Shown: piece after piece, positions 7,100 to 13,624 of the stretch
How positions within the stretch are numbered: the stretch's first letter is position 1
How the letters are laid out: each line of letters opens with the position of its first letter
Origin: Armatimonadota bacterium
GTDB taxonomy: Bacteria > Armatimonadota > UBA5829
Assembly: GCA_023398345.1 (NCBI GenBank)
Contig: JAEWSK010000311.1
Location: 1 to 18,823, forward strand
Length of the DNA: 18,823 nt
Reading direction: 5' to 3'
Position numbers and translations under genes: made by a program
Notes under the pieces: generated by a model
Told to the model about the DNA's origin: nothing
The model's database searches: none
What the model saw: only the letters and a program-made list of their open reading frames with translations

Positions 7100-7149
7100 C
7101 AGTGCTGAATGATTCTTGTGTTGCCGATTTAACCAGGATTCATTATATG

Positions 7150-7437
7150 TCAACCCGCATCTTCGAGACCGATTTCCCACATCCGTTCCAAGTCTTTGCG
7201 GGAGTAGCTCCTGAATGCAATCAGTGTGTTTGTGCGAAGTATCCCGTCCATCTTGAGCAGATTCTTAGTGACGACGTCGGCGAGTTGCTCATGCTCTTTT
7301 ACTCGCACGATTGCCACAAGATCGTAATCTCCCGCTACTGAATAGACTTCGTTTACTCCAGGTAAATCCGCCAACTTTTCAGCGGTTTCTGGGAGCTTGT
7401 CACGCTCGCCTTGTATCATTACTATTGCCGTTACCAT
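7150..7437 (-). CDS. Stand-alone AsnC/Lrp ligand-binding (RAM) domain protein
   Basis: The product is 95 residues, counted from the ATG at 7435-7437, which has GGAGG 7 bases upstream. An in-frame start 14 codons earlier lacks a comparable site. The sequence (MVTAIVMIQGERDKLPETAEKLADLPGVNEVYSVAGDYDLVAIVRVKE) is a single AsnC/Lrp C-terminal ligand-binding fold with the GxYDLVAIV strand and a final SYSRKDLERMWEIG. There is no DNA-binding helix-turn-helix. Such stand-alone domains form ring-like oligomers and may sense small molecules or modulate Lrp paralogues. It lies 22 bases downstream of queG on the same strand. Ligand unknown. Confidence 0.87.
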   Translation of the reverse strand: MVTAIVMIQGERDKLPETAEKLADLPGVNEVYSVAGDYDLVAIVRVKEHEQLADVVTKNLLKMDGILRTNTLIAFRSYSRKDLERMWEIGLEDAG

Positions 7438-7459
7438 TGTGTTCCTCCAAAAATTGTCG

Positions 7460-8434
7460 CTATTTCTCGTTGGATCCATAAATTTTCTCTATTGCCCACT
7501 TAGCCGTCTCGCTCAGCATCGCGTTTTGCTCTGAAAGCATTTGCTCAAGTGGCCCAATTGCATCGTTGCATGCGAGATTGCCTGCCGCTAATGCGGCATT
7601 GCGTCGGATTCGCGTGCGTCGAATCCAACCGATTGAACTCTGAGCGATATCCTTTATGTATTCAGCTTGGCTAAGAGCTATGAGTGGGATTAGGTCGGGG
7701 TATTGGCCTGGGAATGCGCTTTGCGCAAACTCTTGGTTAGTGGGTCTGATAGACGAGTTTTTCGGACAGGCATCTTGGCAGATGTCGCAGCCATAGATCC
7801 GATTGCTCATTGCGCCCCGAAGCTCAATAGGAATAGATGTTGATTGCTGAGTAAGCGCTGAAAGGCATTTGGATCGGTCTATAACCCCAGGTGCGACAAT
7901 TGCATTTGTTGGACATGCATCGATGCAGCGTGTGCAAGTTCCGCATTGCTCAAACCCTTGAGTGTGTCTCTGTAGAATGTCATGCCGCAGTGGTACGTCA
8001 GTAATAATTTCACCGAGCGCGACCCACGACCCATACCCATTAACAAACAAGCAACCATTCTTGCCGCGTTGTCCAATTCCAGCGCAGACGGCGAGTCTTC
8101 GTTCAGGCAGCGGACTTGTGTCGACACATATTTCTATTCGTGCGCAAGGCTGCTCAGTGCTAATAACCTCCGCAAGGGCCGTCAGTTTTTGCCGCATTAC
8201 TTTGTGGTAGTCAGCACCTTGTGCAATGCGTGCAACCAGTCCAAAATGTGCGCCATTAGGCTGTGTCTGCTCCGGTGGAAGATACGATATTGCCGCGCAG
8301 ATTGCGCATCTGCTCCAGTCATATACGCTTCGCACCTCGTCAATCGCAGGTGCAATTCCAACAGCCGCCAGCCCGAGCTGATGTGCTTTATATCTGAGCT
8401 TGTCTATTATTTCTAATTGTTTCACGTGAAACAC
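7460..8434 (-). CDS. queG: Epoxyqueuosine reductase QueG
   Basis: The product is 324 residues, shorter than the roughly 380 of well-known QueG proteins. QueG is a cytoplasmic cobalamin and iron-sulfur enzyme that performs the last step of queuosine tRNA modification. The sequence shows ARIAQGADYHKVMR, the region of the catalytic Asp in VDTSPLPER (about D105), and GKNGCLFVNGYGSWVALGEIITDVPL. Two 4Fe-4S motifs follow: CGTCTRCIDACP (about 164-175), and C190 with CDICQDACPKN (about 216-225). A short HEAT-like tail closes it. The usual Trp of the GLGWIGKN motif is replaced (GIGQRGKN). The start is GTG at 8432-8434 with a weak GAGAGA upstream, and codons 2-6 (FHVKQ) are made by a parS site. Confidence 0.93.
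   Translation of the reverse strand: MFHVKQLEIIDKLRYKAHQLGLAAVGIAPAIDEVRSVYDWSRCAICAAISYLPPEQTQPNGAHFGLVARIAQGADYHKVMRQKLTALAEVISTEQPCARIEICVDTSPLPERRLAVCAGIGQRGKNGCLFVNGYGSWVALGEIITDVPLRHDILQRHTQGFEQCGTCTRCIDACPTNAIVAPGVIDRSKCLSALTQQSTSIPIELRGAMSNRIYGCDICQDACPKNSSIRPTNQEFAQSAFPGQYPDLIPLIALSQAEYIKDIAQSSIGWIRRTRIRRNAALAAGNLACNDAIGPLEQMLSEQNAMLSETAKWAIEKIYGSNEK
8418..8433. promoter_or_regulatory. Second parS site, overlapping the start of queG
   Basis: TGTTTCACGTGAAACA is identical to the copy in parB. It begins one base inside the queG start codon region and supplies the first coding bases. ParB loading here could affect queG expression. Confidence 0.95.
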
Positions 8435-8736
8435 TATTTCTCTCGAAGTTTGATTTACTACCTTATTATAAGTGACGGACTCTTTGTCAATTTGAGCAAC
8501 CTTAAGCGATTAACGATCTTTTGTAACAGGTTAATCACCATTGCGGTCTAGCTTTTTGATAGCTTTCATTTTGCAACAACGACCAGTTGGATAGATATTA
8601 AGTTACCGAGCACAGTTCTATGATGCGCGCAATGTCATTTAGACTTATATTTTAGCAGATTCTCCGCCCGAGAACTCTGTCTGCATGGCCGAATAGTGCA
8701 ATTTGAGGTGATGACAGGGCACTTAGAGCGACAGAG
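8435..8736. other. Intergenic region between queG and the Lon-family gene
   Basis: I see no convincing gene in these 302 bases. The left end holds the possible queG promoter. The right end holds nested inverted repeats: ACTCTGTC 8674-8681 with GACAGAGT 8730-8737 (reaching the Lon-family stop codon), and inside them AGTGC 8695-8699 with GCACT 8719-8723. No T-run follows on the minus strand, so this is not a standard intrinsic terminator. The middle, about 8500-8670, is A+T rich and shows nothing I can name. Confidence 0.5.
8465..8490 (-). promoter_or_regulatory. Possible queG promoter
   Basis: Reading the minus strand, TTGACA (8485-8490) and TATAAT (8465-8470) are both perfect sigma-70-type boxes, but the spacer is only 14 bases. 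A 17-base spacing would give the weaker AATAAG as -10. The location, about 30 bases before the queG start, is suitable. Confidence 0.35.
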
Positions 8737-11199
8737 TCATATGTTAGAAGCAGGCTCTTTCTCGTCTGATGTCGCGGGTGCGGCAGGCATTCCGGCATAT
8801 TGTCTGGCGGCTTCGGCGAGCGCACGCAGGCGCTGATCTACTAGGTAATGCACTGTGGCTTCCGGGTATGTTCCGTCGGCTTTAAGCTCGCCGGCGGCAA
8901 TTCCGGTTAGCAACTCTATTCCTTGATCGACGTTTTCTACCGACCAAACGTGAAATTTCCCTGTGCGCACAGCGTCGACCAACTCGGGCTTGAGCATCAG
9001 GTGGCGGACATTTGTCGATGGAATCATCACGCCTTGCTCTCCGGTCAGTCCTTTTGCTTTGCATACCTCAAAAAAGCCCTCGATTTTTGCGTTGACTCCG
9101 CCAATTGGCTGGATTTGCCCAAATTGATTTATTGAGCCGGTCACGGCGATGCCTTGTTTGATTGGCAGTCCCGACAGGGCCGAAAGAAGCACATATAGCT
9201 CAGTGGATGATGCCGAATCGCCCTCAATTTCTTCGTAAAGCTGCTCAAAAGCAAGGGTTGCGGTCATTGATATTGGCTTGTCGGTAGCGTATTTGCCTTC
9301 GAGGTAGCCTGTAAGGATCATAACGCCTTTTGAATGAATCGGACCGCCCATGTCGGCCTCGCGCTGAATGTCAAAAAGCTTGCCCCGTCCGACTGCCACC
9401 CGCGCAGTTATTCTCGATGGCCTGCCAAATGATCTCTCACCGAGATCGTAAACAGACAGAGCGTTTGCCTGACCTGTTGTTTTACCGTCAACGTCAATTA
9501 TTATAGTGCCTTCCTCTATCAGTGCCTGTATTTTGTCTTCGATCATTCTGGAGCGGTACTCTTTTTGCTCCAATGCCTGAGTGACGTGTTGCTTGCCAAC
9601 AATGTCGCTGTTGTCTTTGTTTGCCCAATACGCCGCCTCGCTGACAATGTCCGATACTTCGAGAAAACGCGTCGAGAGTCGGTGCTTGTCCTCAATTAGC
9701 CGTGAGCCAAAGTCGATAATTTTCGCGACTGCCTCGTTTGTAAACGGTTTGAGCCCAAGTTCATTGCAGCGCCTTGATATAAAAGCCGCATATTGCGCGG
9801 TGTGCTTTTCGTCGCGCTCCATCTCGATGTCGAAGTCGGCCTTAACCTTGAACAGCTTGCGGAATTCGTCATCGAGGTAGTAGAGCAAGTAGTATATATG
9901 TGGACTGCCGACAAGTATAACCTTGACTTCAAGCGGGATCGGCTGCGGCTTTATTGTCGCAATTGATACAAGTCCGTATTGATCCGCCAAATTTTCTGGC
10001 GCGGCCTCTCTTGCTCGCAGTGCTCGCTTGAGACATTCCCAGGAAAACGGGTTAATGAGCACGTCTAATGCCTGCAATATCAGATAACCGCCGTTAGCCC
10101 TATGCAATGCGCCGGGTTTGAGCATGTTGTGATCTGTGGACATAAAGCCGAAGCGAGCTTTATAGTCGATTTTTCCGAGCAAATTTTGGTAAGTAGGATT
10201 TATTTCGCGGACGACTGGCGCGCCTTCGTGGTCTTGACGCGTTAGAAAAACATTTACCCGATACCGGTCGAACGCCGGTTCGGCCAGCTCTGCTACTACT
10301 GGAGGGACGCCCTGCTGACGTTTTTCGGGTGAGCGGAAGTCGTCAAGACGCTCGACAATATCTTTTTCCACGCAGTCGAGATAGTCCAAAATGTCGTCGC
10401 AGTTGCCGAAGCCTTCGCAGATTTTATATTTCGCGCGCAAATCCTCGAGCAGATGGCCTACGGCAAACAGTGCTATTTCCGTATCGAGTTCGTGCAATTT
10501 TTCCTGCGCCTCTTTTTCGAGCGCGCGTGAACGAATCACGAACTGATTTGTGCTTTCTTGAAGTTTTGTACCTTTCTGCTTTATATGCTGCCTCACTTCT
10601 TCCGGCAGAGACTCGTATTCGTCGCGCGTGTAAGGCCGGCCGTCGCGTGTCAGCGGAACCGACGCGATGCCCACGGGAGTTGCCTCGATTGAAAAACCGA
10701 GCTCAGCAGATTCTTTTTGCAGTTCGGATAGCATTTGCTCGCGCCTGCGCTGAATTGATTCAAGTATTTCGTTTTTGCGCTTCTCATAGTTGTCGCTTTC
10801 AAAGGCGCGCGGCATTTCAATGCGGGCTGTATTTATGAATTCGTCCATATCTTCGGCAAATTCAGGCCCCTTACCCGGCGACATGTGTATTGCTCTGGGA
10901 CGGTATGGATCGCGAAAATTATAAACGTAGCACCAGTCATCCGGCGGCTTTTCGTATTTGGCTTTGCGCGAAACATGTTCTTTTATGCTTGTATTGCGAC
11001 CAGTGCCTGGCATGCCGGCGGCATAGATATTAAAGCCTTCAGTTTCGATGCCAAGGCCGAATTCAATTGCGCTTGTGGCGCGTTCCTGGCCGAGCGAGCC
11101 CGACAGTGCGGCGATTTCGGCAGTTGTAGCGAACCCCAAGCTGTCGGGGTCACAATTGTGACTGAGTTCTTTCCAAGAAAGAGACTTAATCTCGGACAT
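8737..11199 (-). CDS. Lon-family AAA_32 ATP-dependent protease
   Basis: The product is 820 residues from the ATG at 11197-11199, with a weak GGGTGA upstream. An in-frame GTG at 11211 would add four residues. The order fits the Lon-related AAA_32 family: an N-terminal P-loop GMPGTGRNT (about 62-70), a long coiled, charged insertion (about 130-300), the Walker B-like region LHRANGGYLILQALDVL (about 365-382), a sensor-like VILVGSP, and a C-terminal Lon protease domain. The Ser-Lys dyad is visible as EGDSASSTE (about S662) and IGGVNAKIEG (about K705). The P-loop has Arg where classical Walker A has Lys. No membrane segments or Lon N-terminal substrate domain are seen. It is probably a cytoplasmic quality-control protease. 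Confidence 0.93.
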   Translation of the reverse strand: MSEIKSLSWKELSHNCDPDSLGFATTAEIAALSGSLGQERATSAIEFGLGIETEGFNIYAAGMPGTGRNTSIKEHVSRKAKYEKPPDDWCYVYNFRDPYRPRAIHMSPGKGPEFAEDMDEFINTARIEMPRAFESDNYEKRKNEILESIQRRREQMLSELQKESAELGFSIEATPVGIASVPLTRDGRPYTRDEYESLPEEVRQHIKQKGTKLQESTNQFVIRSRALEKEAQEKLHELDTEIALFAVGHLLEDLRAKYKICEGFGNCDDILDYLDCVEKDIVERLDDFRSPEKRQQGVPPVVAELAEPAFDRYRVNVFLTRQDHEGAPVVREINPTYQNLLGKIDYKARFGFMSTDHNMLKPGALHRANGGYLILQALDVLINPFSWECLKRALRAREAAPENLADQYGLVSIATIKPQPIPLEVKVILVGSPHIYYLLYYLDDEFRKLFKVKADFDIEMERDEKHTAQYAAFISRRCNELGLKPFTNEAVAKIIDFGSRLIEDKHRLSTRFLEVSDIVSEAAYWANKDNSDIVGKQHVTQALEQKEYRSRMIEDKIQALIEEGTIIIDVDGKTTGQANALSVYDLGERSFGRPSRITARVAVGRGKLFDIQREADMGGPIHSKGVMILTGYLEGKYATDKPISMTATLAFEQLYEEIEGDSASSTELYVLLSALSGLPIKQGIAVTGSINQFGQIQPIGGVNAKIEGFFEVCKAKGLTGEQGVMIPSTNVRHLMLKPELVDAVRTGKFHVWSVENVDQGIELLTGIAAGELKADGTYPEATVHYLVDQRLRALAEAARQYAGMPAAPATSDEKEPASNI

Positions 11200-11276
11200 A
11201 GTGGTTTTCACCCAAGCAAAGAGTTGTGTTCAGTCTCATTTACCCCGCGCAATAGTGGGAAAAACGGCGGTGTATG

Positions 11277-11305
11277 GATATACTTTGCGAGGGCTTTATT
11301 CCCAA
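11277..11305 (-). promoter_or_regulatory. Possible promoter of the Lon-family gene
   Basis: On the minus strand, TTGGGA (11300-11305) and TATATC (11277-11282) are spaced by 17 bases, about 75 bases before the start codon. The boxes are imperfect; no heat-shock operator of the CIRCE type is visible nearby. Confidence 0.3.
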
Positions 11306-11380
11306 GACTTGCCAGAGGGGCGCACTATTTAGGCAAGGCTTGCGTGAAGCAAGGGCTATGCGTAGAGCACGCACAAGAGT

Positions 11381-11386
11381 TATAAT
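11381..11386 (+). promoter_or_regulatory. Possible -10 box for the propeller protein operon
   Basis: A perfect TATAAT lies about 90 bases before the start of the downstream + strand gene. No good -35 box is found 16-18 bases upstream, so an activator may be needed or the match may be chance. Confidence 0.25.
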
Positions 11387-11476
11387 ATCCCGTTGGGGCG
11401 GAAAACCACAGCCAGAGCTGTTGTTCCGCTTGCGCATCTGAAGTTATGTTACATACCACGCGAGAGGAATTTTTAT

Positions 11477-12628
11477 ATGAAAAACAACCGACTGCCTTTG
11501 TACTTGGTTTTTGTTCTTATCGGGCTGGGCATCGTTTACCGGATAACCAATCCGCCCGCGCCTGTCGTGCCTGGGCCGCTTGGCGGAATTTCTACTTGGA
11601 GAAGCACGGTGGCGGTCGGGAAAATGACTGGCCATGCCGTCAACGCGGCCGGATCGAAGTGGGCCGGGGCATGGACTGAGACCGAAAAGAGCGGCAAAGT
11701 TTCTTCCGCGGTTTGGATCATAGACTTCAACGCATATTCCGCCAAGCCGTGTCTCTCGCCAAAAGACGTCTGTGCTGACTACATTACATGGGCCGACGAC
11801 AACACAATTCGACTGATCTGTTCGAGCGATTCAGCTAAAGAAAAAGGCCCCGGCGTTGTGCTAATAGACGCAAAATCTTGCAAGGTGAAGTCATCTGCGC
11901 AGTTTGTGTCCGGAGCGTCTCGCATAATATACTGGCCGAACAATTCAAATTTGTTTATTGCCGAAGTTGCTAAAAGTGGTGAAAAGGCCGCAATTGCTGT
12001 GTATGACACTAAAGGCGGGAAATACGGCGTTATAGGCAAGCAAGTGAGCTTTGACATGCCAAAGGGCGGCGAGTTTTACGCGGACGCGGGGATTTCCGTG
12101 GACGGAAGCTCATTTGTGTTTTCGCTAGTTGATCCTACTGCAAAAGATGGTCGATCATATTGGCTGGCTGACACCAAGACCGGCACAGCAGCAAAAATGT
12201 TCGATTTGGCAGCAGTGCCCGGCAAGATCGAGGGTATTTGGCCGTCGTCCGGCGCAGTGTTGATTGTCTGCAAGGTGGGCAAAAAATATGAATGCACAAT
12301 GTATGACCCTGCGACGGGCAAGATTGCGCGGTTAAAAAGTGGAGCAGGTGATCTCGCGAAATGGCCCAATGCGCCGAAGACTTTGAGCTATACAACTTTA
12401 GATGGCGGCTACAGCTTTAATCTTGCCACCGGCAAGATCAAAACTCTCTTTGATCTCAGAAAGAAAGATTCTTATTCAGATAAGAATTTGCGCGATATTA
12501 TAAGCATAAGTAGGCTATATAAGCTTGAGAACGGCAAATATGTAACGATTTCTGAAACGGCCGGTGCAATTGATATTCGCGAGTTGAAGCCTAACGGATT
12601 GCTGAGCCGCAGTGTGTTGCCGAGGTAA
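11477..12628 (+). CDS. Membrane-anchored beta-propeller-like protein of unknown function
   Basis: The product is 383 residues. The ATG at 11477 is chosen because GAGAGGA lies 8 bases upstream and the sequence then begins with a signal anchor (MKNNRLPLYLVFVLIGLGIVYRI). A start 28 codons earlier is open but lacks both. The rest consists of repeated strand-rich units of the WD40/TolB-like kind, such as VWIIDFNAYSAK, GPGVVLIDAKSC, IAVYDTKGGKYGVIG, YWLADTKTGTAAKMF and CTMYDPATGKIARL. A propeller facing the outside of the membrane is likely. Four scattered Cys occur. No enzymatic motif is seen. The stop codon is 2 bases from the nucleotidyltransferase start, so the two are probably co-transcribed. 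Confidence 0.75.
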   Translation: MKNNRLPLYLVFVLIGLGIVYRITNPPAPVVPGPLGGISTWRSTVAVGKMTGHAVNAAGSKWAGAWTETEKSGKVSSAVWIIDFNAYSAKPCLSPKDVCADYITWADDNTIRLICSSDSAKEKGPGVVLIDAKSCKVKSSAQFVSGASRIIYWPNNSNLFIAEVAKSGEKAAIAVYDTKGGKYGVIGKQVSFDMPKGGEFYADAGISVDGSSFVFSLVDPTAKDGRSYWLADTKTGTAAKMFDLAAVPGKIEGIWPSSGAVLIVCKVGKKYECTMYDPATGKIARLKSGAGDLAKWPNAPKTLSYTTLDGGYSFNLATGKIKTLFDLRKKDSYSDKNLRDIISISRLYKLENGKYVTISETAGAIDIRELKPNGLLSRSVLPR

Positions 12629-12630
12629 CA

Positions 12631-13377
12631 ATGAGCGCTAGTTCGGCATATGCGGGGCTTGTGCTCGCGGCGGGAAGAGGCTCTCGGTTTTGCGGAGAGG
12701 GGGGGCGACCGTTTCCAAAGGTGCTGAGGCCCGTGCTCGGCAGACCGATGGTGAGCTTTGTTTTAGATGCACTTAGAGGCGCAGGCATTGATGACATTAC
12801 GCTCGTTGTAGGTTTTTGCGCGGACGAAGTGAAGAATAAAGTGGGGCCGTCGGTCAAATACGTCTTGCAGCCCGAACAAAATGGTTCGGGCAATGCGGTC
12901 GCCTGCGCAAAAAGTGCGTTTGATGGCTACGAAGGCGGCTTAATTGTAATGTGCGGCGACAGCCCGCTATTTACAGCCGATACTGTCCGGCAAATTATGT
13001 ATGAGCACTCTCGGACGAATGCCGCTGTTACTCTCGCCGCGGCACATCTAAAAGACCCAACCGGCTACGGCAGGATTTTGCGTGGAGTTGAAGGGCGTAT
13101 AGTCGGTATAGTCGAAGAAAAATGCGCCGACGAGCGCCAAAAGGCGATTTGCGAAGTCAACGGCGGTGCATACGGCTTCGATGCGCGCTGGCTTTTTGAG
13201 AATATTTCAAAAATGGCTGTAAACGACGCCAATGAGTACAATCTAACGGATATGGTGCGCGTTGCAATCGAGCAGCAACGCGTCGTGTCGGCTGTCGCGT
13301 GTGACCCGCGTGAGCTTTTGGGTGTGAACACATTCGACCAACTCGCCGATGTAGAAGAGATTTTGCGAGGCATTTAG
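12631..13377 (+). CDS. GlmU-type sugar nucleotidyltransferase (pyrophosphorylase domain only)
   Basis: The product is 248 residues covering only the N-terminal pyrophosphorylase domain of GlmU. This domain makes UDP-GlcNAc from GlcNAc-1-phosphate and UTP. Motifs in order: LAAGRGSRF...PKVLRPVLGRPM (nucleotide and Lys contact), QPEQNGSGNAV, MCGDSPLF (metal-binding Asp), DPTGYGRIL, VEEKCADERQK, EVNGGAYGF and GVNTFDQLADVEEIL. The left-handed beta-helix acetyltransferase half of bifunctional GlmU is absent. The signature loop has extra Gly/Arg residues (CGEGGRPF). It may be a monofunctional UDP-GlcNAc pyrophosphorylase or use another sugar phosphate. GAGG overlaps the upstream stop region and precedes the ATG by 5 bases. 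Confidence 0.87.
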   Translation: MSASSAYAGLVLAAGRGSRFCGEGGRPFPKVLRPVLGRPMVSFVLDALRGAGIDDITLVVGFCADEVKNKVGPSVKYVLQPEQNGSGNAVACAKSAFDGYEGGLIVMCGDSPLFTADTVRQIMYEHSRTNAAVTLAAAHLKDPTGYGRILRGVEGRIVGIVEEKCADERQKAICEVNGGAYGFDARWLFENISKMAVNDANEYNLTDMVRVAIEQQRVVSAVACDPRELLGVNTFDQLADVEEILRGI

Positions 13378-13390
13378 GCAATATCTGCAT

Positions 13391-13405
13391 CAGCCTAAAA
13401 GGCTG
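13391..13405 (+). terminator. Small hairpin after the nucleotidyltransferase gene
   Basis: CAGCCT 13391-13396 pairs with AGGCTG 13400-13405 around AAA, followed by TGTTTGT. The six-pair stem and imperfect T-tract make it a weak terminator candidate, 13 bases past the stop codon. Confidence 0.3.
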
Positions 13406-13545
13406 TGTTTGTAAAACATGACATCCTCCGGGGCGCCCCCAGCCCCATTTAATGCATTAATCGCCAACTGATGGCTGCGATTATGGGTATTATTGTTTAT
13501 CGCATTGAATTTCATCCGCCGAATTGCGTGCATCCGAGCTGAGTC

Positions 13546-13574
13546 TTGCTTGAAAGTGCGCGGATAGGCTAATT
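13546..13574 (+). promoter_or_regulatory. Possible promoter of the radical SAM-kinase operon
   Basis: TTGCTT and CTAATT are separated by 17 bases and would start transcription near 13581, just before the two purine-rich ribosome binding sites. The boxes match the sigma-70 consensus only in part. An inverted repeat, TAATCGC 13458-13464 and GCGATTA 13477-13483, lies further upstream and could be an operator. Confidence 0.25.
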
Positions 13575-13624
13575 TTGTGCGCCGGATTTTTAAGGAGACT
13601 GGGAGGGCAATAAGGAGGGTCACT

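Noticed and set aside
7438..7479. 14-residue extension of the AsnC-domain protein
   Set aside because: GGAGG sits within that stretch at the right distance for the internal ATG, so it is leader sequence.
8435..8736. tRNA or rRNA gene in the largest internal gap
   Set aside because: No cloverleaf, GTTCGA-type T-loop or rRNA-like conserved block could be found.
10329..10838. 169-codon + strand ORF opposite the Lon-family gene
   Set aside because: It is Arg/Cys rich and fully antisense to conserved protease sequence, with no ribosome binding site.
13577..13624. Longer start (GTG) for the radical SAM gene
   Set aside because: The AAGGAGGG immediately before TTG 13625 is a much better initiation signal and the extra residues are not family-like.
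13378..13624. Cobalamin riboswitch before the B12-type radical SAM gene
   Set aside because: The conserved B12-box and core motifs are not present in the leader.
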